A stretch of 64,000 nt of DNA from Acanthaster planci (taxonomy: Eukaryota; Echinodermata; Asteroidea; Valvatida; Acanthasteridae), in contig NW_019091427.1 of the NCBI RefSeq assembly GCF_001949145.1, forward strand, positions 427,729 through 491,728, written 5' to 3'. Of the stretch, positions 38,001 to 49,400 are shown in pieces. How positions within the stretch are numbered: the stretch's first letter is position 1; every line of letters begins with the position of its first letter. The notes under the pieces were generated by a model. It was not told the origin of the DNA. It made no database searches and was given only the letters and a program-made list of their open reading frames with translations. Both the position numbers and the translations under genes were made by a program.

Positions 38001-40609
38001 ACCAACAAAAGTCACAGGCTATTCAGATGAACTGCAACAAAGGCATTCATTGGTCATAATTTACACTGTTGCTTGTGACTGGTCTGGTGACTGATGTTAT
38101 GTCCGGTCTTGTGACTGGTGTTGTTGTGAATGTTCATGTGTCTGACCTTCACGGTGTCTGGTCTTGTGATGGCCTTGACTGCGACCCCGAGGGATCAGCG
38201 CCTGCATCTATGCTGCAAGGGTAGGCTTTCAGGATGAAAACAAAAACTTCTGTTTCCAATGTTCCAGAGTGTTCGTTCTGGTGCTTGTGGGTGTCAGCAT
38301 TCTTTGGGTGCCAGTGGTCCAGTCCTCGCAGCAGGGCCAGCTCTTCCAGTATATCCAGCAGATCTCTGCCTATCTGTCTCCACCCATTGCTGCTGTCTTC
38401 ATCCTGGCTATCCTATGGGAGCGCATCAACGAGCAGGTGGGGGTTCAAATTTAATAACTTAATGGCACCATTTTTCCTCTGATGCATTGGTTTTGTACAC
38501 ATTCTGTTGAAAACCAGTAATCTGTTACTGGCTATCCTATGGGAGCGCATCAACAAGATTCAATGAGTATTGTTTACTCCATCTTTTATTCTCAGGAGTA
38601 GGTGACTCAGCAGGTCTTCCACTGAATCCATACATTCAAGATGGCACTATTGAATCTTCTTTTCACATTGTTTCTAGGGTGCATTCTGGTCACTCATGGT
38701 AGGGCTGGCTGTAGGCCTGACACGCATGATCCTGGACTTTGTCTATGCCAGCCCCGGGTGTGGCCAGCCAGATGAACGGCCGGTGGTGGTGCAGAAGATT
38801 CTGTTCCATTATATGTATTTTGCACTGCTGCTCTTTGGCCTGACTTGCCTGGTGGCCATCTGCATCAGCTACATGACTGAGAAAGTGCCCCCACATTACG
38901 TAAGTGGACCTCTGTCGAGACGTCTTGCCTGCTGGTAGAAACTAAGTCAACATGCGGAGTCTTTAAATTGACCAACTGATGACAATTCAGCTCTTACTCA
39001 TGAACACATATGAGGTGTGGTAAACGCTTCTCAGAGACATCACAGCATAAGATGTCACATTTGATAAAATCTTTCCTCAAAACAGTCTCCAAACATTTTC
39101 CCTGTCCCTCTCCCCAGCTCTATCGCCTGACTTACTTCACTCGCTTTAACACCAAAGAGCGCCAGGACATCAACGACTTCATCTATGGACGCAAGGGGTC
39201 CTTCACCTCCTCCAACAAAGAACATAGCAAGGACAATAACGCAAAGGAAGAGATTAATGTCTATAGACGCAAGGGATCCTTCAACTCGGACTTTGAACAA
39301 GGCATGGACAATATCGCGATGGACGTGATCGAAGTGCACAAAGGAGAGATGGCTGAGGAGCCCCCCACCTATGATGAGAAGGGCAATTATGACAAAAAGG
39401 AAAACGGCTTGGAGGCACCGGATGATTTAAGCATCAGCCGATCTGGTAAGCAGAAACAGGTCTACATCTAAGCTGCTAAGCACACCACAGCACATAAAAT
39501 TCTCTTCAAGCACAGCACAATAGTATCTGCCTAATATGTTGCCAACGACCACATAAGGGAGAGCATGGCTTTTTTCATGCATGCCAAATCATGTACATTC
39601 CAGTGCACACTGGGGCGAGTGAGTACAGAAAACAAATTCAAATGAGAACTTTTTTTTTTTCCTTTCGAGAACATGCACCATACCCTGATCATACTCTTAT
39701 CATGCTGATTCAGAAGCATGGCACACAGTGAAAAATGAACCCTGTGCAGCTTGCCCTATCCACCTGCAGCAGAAGCATCCCCTCATCGGTTGAAGTGTCA
39801 TGTTGGTTGGGAGTATTCATTCTGTTGGTAGCAATGTGACTGCAATGCTTGCATTGCCTTGTTGTTAATGAACCAGCAATGCACAGTAGTACTAAAGGAA
39901 GCCTCCGTTGCCAAGGAAATAGTGCCCTCTCTTGGTCCAGCTCTAGGCCATTGGGCAAGTTGGACGAAATTGTCAAGCACTGGCAGATTTTTCTTGAGAA
40001 CCTGTGGAACTGACCAGCGATCAACAAATGACCGTTGCTTGACTTGACCCCTCCCTTCAAACAATGGCAAACTTATTAATGACAAAAAAAAACCCAAAAA
40101 TAAAACAAAATTATTATCACTCAGCAAAATTACGAATCTGGTTGCTAGGTGACACAAAAAACAGGCAGTACTGTCGTGGAATGGATCTTGTTGATGGGAA
40201 TGCCTGCCAGAAAAGCTTCTGTAGCTGGATTGCAAAGAACCCCAAAGTGAACACACGCAAAGTCAATAAGGCTAAGTCTGTTCAACACTAAAGAAGAGAA
40301 AAATATTGTCCAGGTTTCAAATAAGCCATCTGAATTGTAACCCTTAATTCGATTGAACGTCGCATCTCTCTTGCAGAGTCGGGCTCTAGTGAAGCTGAGC
40401 ATCACTCCCTCTTCCGCAAGTTCTATGACTGGTTCTGTGGTTTCTCCACCAATGACCCCGAGGCCGAGATGACGGAGGAGCAGAAGAGGGCGGAGGAACT
40501 CAAGCTCCTAGCCAAGCTCCACCAGACCAAGTTCCAGAAGGCCATCCTCAACATCTTCCTGATGATTGTCTTGTGCATTGCCGTGTTCATGTACAGCTTC
40601 TGGGCATGA
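29058..40609 (+). CDS. SLC5/SGLT-family sodium-coupled solute transporter
   Basis: Plasma-membrane Na+-coupled symporter of the SGLT/SMIT branch; a sugar or inositol substrate is likely. Fourteen exons: 29058-29147, 31524-31595, 31957-32061, 32375-32539, 32876-32981, 33135-33215, 34796-35007, 35502-35637, 36321-36428, 37255-37450, 38268-38436, 38678-38899, 39118-39445 and 40377-40609, giving 740 aa with all phases closed. Family marks are [19 protein letters not shown] (exon 3; the His matches SGLT1 His83), the signature [13 protein letters not shown] (exons 5/6), the Cys-rich extracellular loop (exon 7), [20 protein letters not shown] (exon 10) and QGQLFQYIQ (exon 11; sugar-binding helix in SGLT1). 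Fourteen membrane helices are expected, the last formed by the hydrophobic C-terminus. The loop before it (exon 13) is long and variable, with two RKGSF motifs at residues 579-583 and 605-609. Which of SLC5A1/2/4/9/10/11 is nearest cannot be settled by eye. Confidence 0.93.
36010..36140 (+). repeat. Degenerate tRNA-derived SINE in SLC5 intron 8
   Basis: AGCCTGTGCTCGTAAGCGGG followed by TTGTGGGCTCAAGACCC (a B-box-like core) resembles the sequence at 1-60. Imperfect; no tRNA cloverleaf can be closed. Confidence 0.4.
38528..38554 (+). repeat. 27-bp perfect copy of the end of SLC5 exon 11, inside the following intron
   Basis: The 27 bases at 38528-38554 (starting CTGGCTATCCTATGGGAG) equal 38404-38430 of exon 11, about 120 bases downstream. 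The copy stops before the splice donor, so it should not act as an exon. Confidence 0.85.
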
Positions 40610-40704
40610 GGAGCTTGGTATCCGAGCAATTCGGCAGACACATTTCAACTTGTCAAACATAAATTTAGCTGGAAAAAATTCCCAAGCTACAGTGGTGTAG
40701 TCAA

Positions 40705-40855
40705 GTATATGACAAGAACTCTAAGTATTTGACAAGTACCTCACAAGTACTTCACAAGCACCTGACAAGTACTTCACACCCACAGCATAAGTACCTCACA
40801 AGTACTTCACAAGCACCTCACAAGTACTGCCAAGTACTGGTACATGTACATATGT
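40705..40855. repeat. Degenerate tandem repeat of ACAAGTACYT units
   Basis: About a dozen imperfect 10-11 bp units of (C)ACAAGTACTT / ACAAGCACCT in the presumed 3' UTR of the SLC5 gene. Confidence 0.7.
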
Positions 40856-42181
40856 ACTCAAAATTGTTCCACAATTGTTCAAATGTCTCCACAAGCACGA
40901 TGAGAGCCACGAGCTATCCGTGTAAAACTGCTGCAAAGACATTCCTCAGATAGTTTTCACTCACTGCAAGTACAGCAGGTGCTTGTGAAAGCACTTGAGA
41001 CTATTGGTGGAAAGTGCTTGTGAAGCAATGGTAAATAAGACTGAAAAGCTGCACAACATATAAAAGTTGGGGCTGGTAAGTTATTCTTGCGATGCTAAAC
41101 TTTTCTTGCTTAGAAACTTTGTTCACTTGCTGAATGAAACTGCCCATAAAAATCTGGATAACAGAAGTATATGTACACGCAATAACAAATTCTGGCCCGA
41201 ATTCTGCCACATTCTGAGGAACTATATGTAGGCAATAAGAACTACATGAAAGTGGATAATTGTCAACACTTATTTGCTTCAGTGTTTGGCCTGTTTGCAA
41301 AACATGACAGCTTACAATGCCCTGTGATAAGTTGTGAGTTTGAAAAAAATCATCTAAGGGGAAATCATGATCTCAGAATAAATGTATGTTCCCTGAAAAT
41401 AATATGAAATCAGGTGACCATTTTACTCGGGCCAGAGTTAATTAACAGAGTTGCTCAACTGGGGAAAATTTCTGAGTCGATTTTAACAGAAAAAAAATCA
41501 GGAAAAACTGAGTTAAATTCAGTAAAGAACAATGAACGATGGTATGGTAATGTTGGACTTGTTAGGCACTTTTTTCCTACTTTGAAAGGCAGCTGAGATA
41601 AAAGATGACATGCCTCCCAAATCCTACAAACTTGAATGCAGTGGTTTATTTGCAGGGATTTGATAGAATCTGACCTTTCAGCCAAGCTATAATAACTTTA
41701 AATTAGGGCTCAATATTCCTCTTTCGATTAAACAAGACCAAAAGGTGAATATTTGTTTCACTGCACAATGCTCAGGGAGTCGGTGTAAATTAATTTGTTA
41801 GAAGGTTCCATACAGATTTAAAACAAAGCTGCAATATGTAATATCGCCGCTGTTTGGCATGCAGTTTGACAAGGTATAAAAATGATAAGATCCAAATATT
41901 ATCTTTAGATTGGCAACGTCAAAAGTCAGCTTTAGATGTTTTTTGGCATTACTTGTTATTGATTTCGCATCATGCACTGTTACATTCACGTACATGTAAA
42001 TATGCAAGCATGATTTTCCATCTTTTGAGAAATGTAGAAGTAATGAACAATGTCGTCTCTAGTTCTGTCTCAACCTCTCCATCCTTATTATTGACCCTTA
42101 TGCAAAGTTTTTAACAAATGACAATTGACCGATTTCAGTCACAGGCCAATACTACTTGTAGTATAAGGATTATGTCATACA

Positions 42182-42354
42182 GGGTGCGTTCGCGTTGTTA
42201 CTCCTGTTAACATGAGTAGGATGCGTGCGCATTACACTCAGGTGTAGGTATATACTCCCACATATACTCTCGCTGACCAACGAGTCGTACTCCAGCCATT
42301 CGAGCGCTCAGGAGTATACTCGTGTAAACACGAGTAGCTCGCTCGAACATGCCC
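42182..42354. mobile_element. TIR element, about 170 bp
   Basis: The left end (GGGTGCGTTCGCG...TTACTCCTGTTAACATGAG) and the inverted right end (GGGCATGTTCGAGCGAGC then TACTCGTGTTTACACGAG) match over about 40 bases. Non-coding. A short related end (GGCTGCGTTCGAA) may be present near 62541. Confidence 0.55.
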
Positions 42355-44759
42355 AATAGGTCAATCATAGGAAACTGGCGTCATGAACTTTCCCCAAGAC
42401 ACTTCAATTTCCCATGATTTACTGAAGAATTTCCATGAAATGTCAGAAAAAAACATGCACTTTGGTCTCCCTGCAAGAGTTTTATAATAAGTGGGGTGTC
42501 TAGAGAGTTTTCTGTAGCACCACCACTTTGTTGGATACAAATGTAAAAAGCATGAAAACTTCTGCTGGTCAGAAGCCCTCACCCGGTTTTGTCAAGTCAC
42601 ACCTTTGGACACTCAATTTCAAATTCTGGCAGAAATCCTATCCCCTGATAGTTCATTTCTTCAGCTTGCTGTGCAATCAGTTGCCTCCTAGTTGTCTGAG
42701 AAAAAGTTGCCTTGTCTACATAGAGCCAAACAGACATCTGGTCGTTACTGGCGATGTTTTTCACCATTACTAGAGCATCACTAGCTAGCTGTCTAGAGCA
42801 CCAATAGTGTATAGCAGGATGAAACACTCAGATTTTAGATAAAAAATAAAGGTGATTATAGCAAAATGACAATTAACACAAAAACTTGCAGTTTTGTGCT
42901 GCAACATCTCTTTACAACAAAGTTCACCAGAACTGTGTATTTTTATAAGTCAGTTGCCATACGCTTCCAGACATGCAACTCTTCAAAAATAAAATTCAAG
43001 AAAATTTTATGTCATACTACTGTTAATTTTACTGCCAGGCTGCAAGTTTATTGTAATAAGTCGACTCTCAGCTCTTGTACAAAATAATTTCTTCAGACAA
43101 GCTTTACATTTACCTCTAATTATCTTTACAAAAGTAGTGCCTTCTTTTGTTTTACTGAAGGTGTCAACTCGATGCACATTCATGATTGCTCTGAGCAGTG
43201 GCGCAACTCAGATGAAATTCCAAAGAGCACCTGGGAATTCACAGCTGTTAGGGGCAGCGAAAGCTGACGCACTGGGGTTAACATAGGTTGGGTACATTTC
43301 AAAATTTCATATGGGGGGGAGGAGACACCTGGGGGCACAGACTTCCATTGTTCCCCCCTCCCCATCCCCCATTACACCACTGGTGCTAGCTGATTCACGT
43401 TTTGCATATCTTAATACTAACTTGTTAATTCAGGAAGCAACAGACCTCTTTCCTGTGATGTCATAATTGTGCTGGACCACAATGTGTTGTGATGGTAATG
43501 AGTGCATAGTGTTGTGATGGTAATCTACTTATTCAAGATAAACTAGTCAAGCATGCAGCATCCACAGTTGAAGTTACCCATAGGAATACGTGTGATCACC
43601 ATGGCTACGGTGGTCCACACGTGGTGGTATTCTATTACATTTAGAGCAATCCAGTCAAAGGTCTATATTTAATGATGGAAAGTATGCAACTTGTAGAGCC
43701 AAAATGATGACACCGTGAGTCTAGATCCATAACTGCTTGGTGATTTTGGGGTGTTACGTCTGGTGCCCGGGTACATATTATAGAAAATTTTCTCCCTTAT
43801 TTCAAAGAGAATATATTGTACATGCGAGAAGACACTACTTATCAAATGCTATATCATTACACAAAGGCTGAAAAATAATTATCCAGCTCTGTCAACGTAC
43901 GCTGACTTTTTCTTGTGTCTGTTACAAATTTGGGCTACTCAACAAATGCCTGTCAAAGACTGCAAACAACATTCAATCTCTTACAAAGGAAAATAAATAA
44001 TCCAAAAAAGTGATGGCTACTTATTAAAAACAATGGAGCATCTGATAGCATTTCATTCTGTACAATGTATATACAGGTGTTTGAGACAAATTTTCTGACA
44101 GTCTGTTTTCATGTTTGTTTCGAGGGGGCATCTTTGTTTTGTTCTGTTTTCTCCAATAGTTTCCAGTGGAAGTATTCAAAAATACCACGAAATGTAACAT
44201 CTCAGTAACAAATTGAATGCGATTTAAACGCTTTCCACGTGTTTGCATTTGCAACTCTGTTCTTGCACAAATTAACACAGCCATAGTTTGAGGGGGAAAT
44301 CTTGTAAATGACACAACCTGTTCAATAAATGCATGAGAAAGATCTAGTCCCTTCTGTTTCGGCTCACATTTATTATCATGTGAAACAAGTTCCAATTCCA
44401 ACAAGTTCCGATCCTCCCAGATCCTACCCCTTTTAGAGGCTTTTACAGAATTGACGAAAGTACAGCTCAGGCACTGCATCTTTACTTGCAGTTTGAAGCT
44501 CTGATTTCCAGCAAAATTAAGCAGGTTGTCAGGATTAGAGGACTCCTCCCACTTCAGGCAAAGCCAGAAGTGAGGCAAACTTTTGACACCATGAAACGTT
44601 TTGTAGCGTATTTTGCTTGAGTTGAAATGTCCTCTATTTGCAGTGTGTGCACATTTAATATGTTGTAAAACTGCATTGGCCATAAGCATGAACCTGCCCG
44701 AAAGCACAATGTATTACCTATCCCACAATTTGTGGAATCTACAACCTGATTGAATAACT

Positions 44760-45087
44760 GGATGTCATATGTCATTTAAACACTGTACGACCTGCGGGCT
44801 GGATGTCACATGTCACTTAAACACTGTATGACCTGCGGGCTGGATGTCACACGTCACTTAAACACTGTATGACCTGCGGGCTGGATGTCATATGTCATTT
44901 AAACACTGTATGACCTGCGGGCTGGATGTCATATGTCATTTAAACACTATATGACCTGCAGGCTGGATGTCATATGTCATTTAAACACTGTATGACCTGC
45001 AGGCTGGATGTCATATGTCATTTAAACACTGTATGACCTGCGGGCTGGATGTCATATGTCATTTAAACACTGTATGACCTGCGGGCT
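44760..45087. repeat. Minisatellite, eight 41-bp units
   Basis: Exactly eight units of 41 bp with few changes; each begins GGATGTCATATGTCATTTAA and ends GACCTGCGGGCT. Neighbouring units share variants (CACTTA in units 2-3; TGCAGG in units 5-6), as expected from stepwise duplication. It lies in the convergent SLC5/TBC1D intergenic region. Confidence 0.95.
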
Positions 45088-46458
45088 TATTTTGAAAAAA
45101 GAATCAAGATGCCTACGATGAAACAAAAACAACAGAAATTATGAAGTTAACTTAAAAATTAATGCATCTTGAGTGCATGTGAGTTTATGAGACAAATAAG
45201 CTTGAGATTTTTAGCTGCTACCTTGACATCACAGATCAATCACACTTAACTATTTTGTGAATTGAAAACTGGTCATGTGACAAGATTACCAATATTCTGA
45301 CTCATGCAAGGTGAACTGAACAATGGAGCAGTGATACTCGCTACTTTCAATTTTAACTTGTGTGAGTTGCTGGCTTGGCTCCACCATACCAGAAGATTGT
45401 CAAAACAGTCTTGTCATGAATCTGGAAATGTACATTTGGAAATGTTAAACAGCTTCACTTATCTTTTAAATGCAATGCTAGGTTGCCACAGACAGTTGAA
45501 AGATTACTGTGTTGGATACATTTTACATGTACACATGTATATGAATTTGAACTGTAATTCCTTTTTTTAGTACACTTTGATATAATTTCAGTAATCTGGC
45601 TTTTAACAGGCATTTTGTTCAATTTTGTAAAATTATCAGATACAACTTTGTTCCCTAATACCCCGTATTTGTTGTTCCAGTACATAATTTGGGGAACGAT
45701 TAACAATGCCATGATTATACGCAGTACTTTGATCTGTTGTAGCATTATGACCCATATCTCACTCTTTTCTGGAACTGCACAGGCATCACAAAAATGTTAA
45801 TTTCACAGCCACGCTGGGGGATATCACATATTTTAAAGTGATAGTGGGCTCTAATTTCACTGCCCTTGCAAAATGTAAGCTTACCAAAGCGACACTGTAC
45901 ACTTGTCATGCATGTGAACTTTGCCGTTCGTTACAAACAAATCTACTGCATGGTCACATCTGAGGTAAATCCTGTTTAGCAAGGAACAGTCAGCAACCCC
46001 AGTCTTAAAATTTGGAACATTTCTGCTCCATTAGGAATTCCCAATTTCAAACACGAGGCATTACCAAAGGAAAGGAGTATGTTACAAAATGGAACCATAA
46101 GCAGATCTGGCAGAGGGCCAACAGAGGCCATGACCCCCAACAACGAAACAAAGTTTTACAAATAATGCAAGGTTTTCATTTCTGGATCTTCCCTTGAATG
46201 GAATGAGCTTTTCTTAAGTGTGCATATACACAGGCAAACATTCCCAACTGGTATTCCAGACATTTCTAACTTGGACACCGAATTTCCGCCGGGCTGCTAT
46301 TCTCTAGGGTATACTCCAAAACAAATTGTAAGTTTGCAGGTGTTTCCCTTCGACAAGATTACAGATATTAGGACCAGGTCACATGCTTCAAAAAGACCAC
46401 ACACAAACAACAGGACTAACAGACAGTCCACCTGCCCCCCCTCCCCACTTTTCCTTTC

Positions 46459-49400
46459 TTAATCCGAGGGGTCAGCGAGTACCTCGATGCTGCTCTCGGA
46501 GCCGTGGGACCCATTCTCAACAGTGCCGTTCTCCTCCGTGGCCAGCCCAATCACCTCTCGGAGGGTGGGCGGGAGATCCGGGTACTCAAAGAGCTGGAGG
46601 TAGATCGCTTCCGCTGTCTGGAGGATTTTGCCAGCATCCATGTGGCATGACAGCTCGTTCACGTGCTGATGTCAAGGGGATAAAAAAAGATGACAGATTT
46701 GATCTGGTAATGATGGAAGAAGTTGGCTTTTGTTTACGTGTTACATTCGAAGGGCCCTCAAGGTTATTTCCATTTGTTTATCTGGACTTACACCTGGATG
46801 CTGAAAAGTATAACTGTCATAGTAACAGCTACCAACTTCAATTTCCCACAGAAACAGTTCAAATCCAAGAGAATTCTGATATAGAAACCTAGTTTCATGC
46901 ACTCTCTCTGTGTCCCGTAGGGTCTTGATGGAGTTTGACTTTTGTCAAAATTTTGTGAGAATGGACTTTTGCAACATTAGGCACAACTCCTTGATGACAC
47001 TGAGATAAATGCATGCTGATGTCTACAGCCAAGTCTGAGTTTCAGTCTACTCCAGACATTAGCGCCTATTTTTCTCAGTTTTGGGCTCTCACAGGGACTT
47101 GAATTTTTCAATTTTTTTTCCCCTTCTTTTCACAGGAATCACAGGCAGACTGGACTATAACAATGATTCTCTTTCTGCTAAATCCTGCAATGTTTTACAT
47201 TTTTGTTCCCTTGTGCAACAGGTCTTAGCTTTCCTTTTCTTTTTAACTTGATTCCGTCAGTCAAGAGATTCTGGATTTACCTTCAAAATGTCGCTGAAGT
47301 CAAAGTTCTCCCTCTCCAGCAGGTCTCGCTCTCCATCCAGGATGGCCAGGCACATCAGCAAGTGGAAATTCTTACAGGGGAGGCCCGTCCACATGACCTG
47401 CAGTTATAGAAATGGTCATGTAGCCGGACGCCGTTTATACTGACTGCCGCCACTACCATACTGAGATAGACCACAATGCATGTACACTACATGACCTTGC
47501 TGCAACAAGTAGTAAAATGAGGCCTCAAGGCTCTCACTTTCAAAATGATTTGTGGCATAAATGAGCTTATACATCAAGCACAGCAAGGCAGAGAGAAAAA
47601 CGTGGAAGATAGTGTTGAGTGCTTGAGAGCTAAGAAAGAAAGGCTGTGTCCGAATTACTTGGTTGCGGCTTAAAAGTACCCAGGAGTCTATGGTTGTGAC
47701 TGTGGCAACTTCCCATAGAGTTGTGTGTAATTTCAAGCCACAGCCAAGTAATGCAGACATGGTCATACTCTCATTTTGGAAATCGCTCTATTGGGGAAAT
47801 AATCCAAATAAGCAAAGGAGAAGAGCTGAACACAGTCAATTCACCTCCCAGATTGCGCAGACGTCCTCCATGGGGAATTCCCTCTTGAACCAGATGAGCA
47901 GCCACCGGAAGCAGAAGTAAAGATTGCTGCACTCCTTGGATTCTATGTAACAAACATCAAAAGTCCAAACTACATTTTGCAGAATTATTTTTAAAAAGAA
48001 GGATGTAATCTTCTACACTGATTACACCGTTTAAAAATGAGTTCGGTGGACTTACTTCAAATCAACCACTCCGAAAATTTGACACGAAAATGGCCACAAC
48101 ACATATTTTCTATAAAAGCAGACACAACACAAGGTGTCTCTTCTGTCAATCCATATTCAAAGTTGAAATTTTCAAATTGACTAAAAGTTCAGTTCAAAAT
48201 AACGAGCAGGCTTTAATCCTTACGGAGGTAGCTGTACAGCTTGGGATCCACAATCTGCATCAAGCTGTTTAGCTGCATCAGTTGATTCCTCATGCCCTCC
48301 TGTTCCATGTCAAAGTTCATGACCTACAAGGTCAAAACATATTAAAATAATAATTTGAGAATTCAAAGCAAATCTAATGCTCAATGTGCTGACTTTGCTA
48401 TTATCCCTGCTTCCTAGGACCATAAATTTTTCCAATAAAAACCATCTTCGCTTCCTTGAGAGTATGCAGCTTGGTAAAACTATTTCAGGTAAATAATAAA
48501 CAACGTATACATGCCTCTGCCCTCACAGGCATCCATCCATGCTCATGGGTGGAATGAGTTCAGCCGTATGAGTTCTGAGCCCCCTGACCCTTTGGCTGGG
48601 AGTTACAAAACCTAGCTGCTTACCGTATACCCCTCCCCAGCTGCCATCCCTCCTCACACATCACACAGAAAAAAAAAAATGTTTGGAACTTGTTTCTGAC
48701 ATCAGCATTCTGGTACCCCGCCCCCAGTTCCAATGCAAGCCTTATTGGCAAAAGTGTCCCCCCTTACCAGACTGTGGTCATCCAAGAATCCCACCAGGCA
48801 CCAGAATGCATCCACCTCCCTCTCCATGACAACAAGGATGGGAGCCAGCAGATCACTCATGCCTTGTACGTAACCTGATGGAAAAACATTGATCCTGACG
48901 TTACATATACATGTATTGTAGTGGATGATGGCTGCGCACCATTTCAGATTCTTGAAAGCTTGCTTCAGAAATCATATATATCTCATAAGGTGCCAAAACG
49001 TATAAGATAAACACATAATGCAAACTGAAAATGAGTTTGTTTCTTAAATTCTATGGATTTAACATCTTGTTTTTCAAGAATAGCTTGATCTTGCTAGGCA
49101 GTCTTCAATTTTTTTTACATGATTTTCAAATGAAAATAATTTTTTAAGACAGGAAATTAGCAATATACATTGTAATTTAAATTGCTTCATGCAGAAAGAC
49201 ACTTGTTATGCTGCTAAATGAATAATGTAATCTACAATAAGAGCATGTTTCAATGCTCATAATAGTCTCAAGTGAAACTGAAATGCAAGTTCTCCCAACT
49301 ATTTAATGTAAAAGTGAGTTTCAAGTTCTCCTTACTAGTGTTGGTACATACCAAGATCAAAGTTGTACTGGCAATACGTCATGAGAATATCGTGCAGCAC

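Larger units (their letters stand above)
40610..46458. other. Convergent intergenic region, SLC5 / TBC1D15-17
   Basis: About 5.8 kb between two stop codons, AT-rich, so probably mostly the two 3' UTRs. A plus-strand AATAAA at about 41377 is a candidate polyadenylation signal for the transporter. TTTATT near 44367 is one of several minus-strand candidates. The region contains a CACAAGTACTT tandem repeat, a TIR element (42182-42354) and a 41-bp minisatellite. A minus-strand ORF of 227 codons (44024-44707) is discussed separately. No gene is firmly supported. Confidence 0.55.

Noticed and set aside
44760-45087. CRISPR-like array
   Set aside because: Units are contiguous 41-bp tandem copies with no unique spacers, and the host is an animal; it is a minisatellite.
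46383-46892. 169-codon plus-strand ORF
   Set aside because: Antisense to the last TBC1D15/17 exon and running into its intron; a composition shadow.
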